This document shows, in pieces, positions 4,852 through 5,026 of a stretch of DNA of 5,026 bases. How positions within the stretch are numbered: the first letter of the stretch is position 1; the number at the start of each line of letters is the position of its first letter. The DNA is from JAFGED01 sp964551295 (GTDB lineage: Bacteria > Chloroflexota > Anaerolineae > B4-G1). The stretch is from assembly GCA_964551295.1 (NCBI GenBank), contig CAZKDJ010000268.1, positions 1 through 5,026 of the forward strand. Direction: 5' to 3'. The notes beneath the pieces were generated by a model, which was given only the letters and a program-made list of their open reading frames with translations, was not told where the DNA came from and searched no databases. Both the position numbers and the translations under genes were made by a program.

Positions 4852-5026
4852 GGACAAGTGGCGTTATCGGATCACGACACACACGTCGGCCGACGTGCTC
4901 GGCGCGCTGGCGGAGCCAGTTGAGGAGGTACCCCGGCGATGTTCTGCGATGACGAGGGGGTGTGTTATTTTGATGCCGGGCCGAACCCGTTCACCCAGGC
5001 CATCGAGCGGTTGCTGGACGAGGTGG
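4850..5026 (+). CDS. Hypothetical protein, 3'-partial, probably frameshifted at a C4 tract
   Basis: The gene runs off the right edge. From ATG 4850 the frame encodes MDKWRYRITTHTSADVLGAL and a plausible acidic stretch up to VEEVP, then turns into Arg/Cys/Trp-rich sequence that looks out of frame. A second frame from ATG 4939 encodes MFCDDEGVCYFDAGPNPF followed by a helical TQAIERLLDEV, which looks coding. One extra C in CCCC (4931-4934) would join them as EEVPPAMFCDDEG. The first part also resembles small WEYR-type proteins of unknown function that end in a GWELV-like segment, which would lie beyond the window. The alternative is that the real start is ATG 4939, with AGGAGGT (4923-4929) 9 nt upstream, and that the first frame is spurious. 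GGAG sits only 2 nt before ATG 4850. The function is unknown. Confidence 0.5.
   Translation, partial: MDKWRYRITTHTSADVLGALAEPVEEVPRRCSAMTRGCVILMPGRTRSPRPSSGCWTRW

Noticed and set aside
1..5026. CRISPR array, insertion sequence or phage element
   Set aside because: No regularly spaced repeats, no transposase or integrase motifs and no terminal inverted repeats were seen; the only tandem array is the 28-nt heptamer tract.

Overview
This is a bacterial window of about 5 kb, GC-rich in its coding parts, with Shine-Dalgarno sites and mostly ATG starts. The small zinc-ribbon protein (DUF5679-like), the archaeal-type protein disulfide oxidoreductase (PDO), the 7-bp GAGATTA-type tandem repeat and the small C-terminal gene together suggest a Chloroflexota (Anaerolineae-like) genome. 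That assignment is inference from gene families, not a database result.

Layout. Positions 1-307 carry no convincing gene but hold a promoter and a leader of roughly 90-110 nt for a 52-residue CxxC zinc-ribbon protein (308-466, +). It converges on mutL (523-2283, -), a complete mismatch-repair protein with intact ATPase and endonuclease motifs. The junction of the two genes is a nested inverted repeat (474-543). Between mutL and the next gene is a 145-nt divergent region with a very good sigma70-type promoter (TTGACA, 16 nt, TATACT) reading rightward.

From that promoter runs a compact operon: an FmdB-type zinc ribbon (GTG start at 2429), a CsoR/RcnR/CstR-family repressor (2676), a two-domain PDO (2962), thioredoxin reductase trxB (3616), a two-cluster 4Fe-4S ferredoxin-like protein (4604, overlapping trxB by 8 nt) and, after a heptamer repeat, the start of a further small protein (4850) that appears frameshifted at a C4 tract and runs off the window.

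How they may work together. TrxB would pass NADPH electrons to the PDO, which would act in place of thioredoxin for cytosolic dithiol/disulfide exchange. The regulator keeps the two family cysteines (C36, C65; 29 residues apart) but has Tyr where copper sensors have His, which points to a thiol/persulfide (CstR-like) sensor. A 17-bp palindrome, ATACT-N7-AGTAT with a C4 core, overlaps the -10 box and start of the operon and resembles operators of this regulator family. The window therefore looks like a self-regulated redox or sulfur-stress operon. The regulatory link is inferred.
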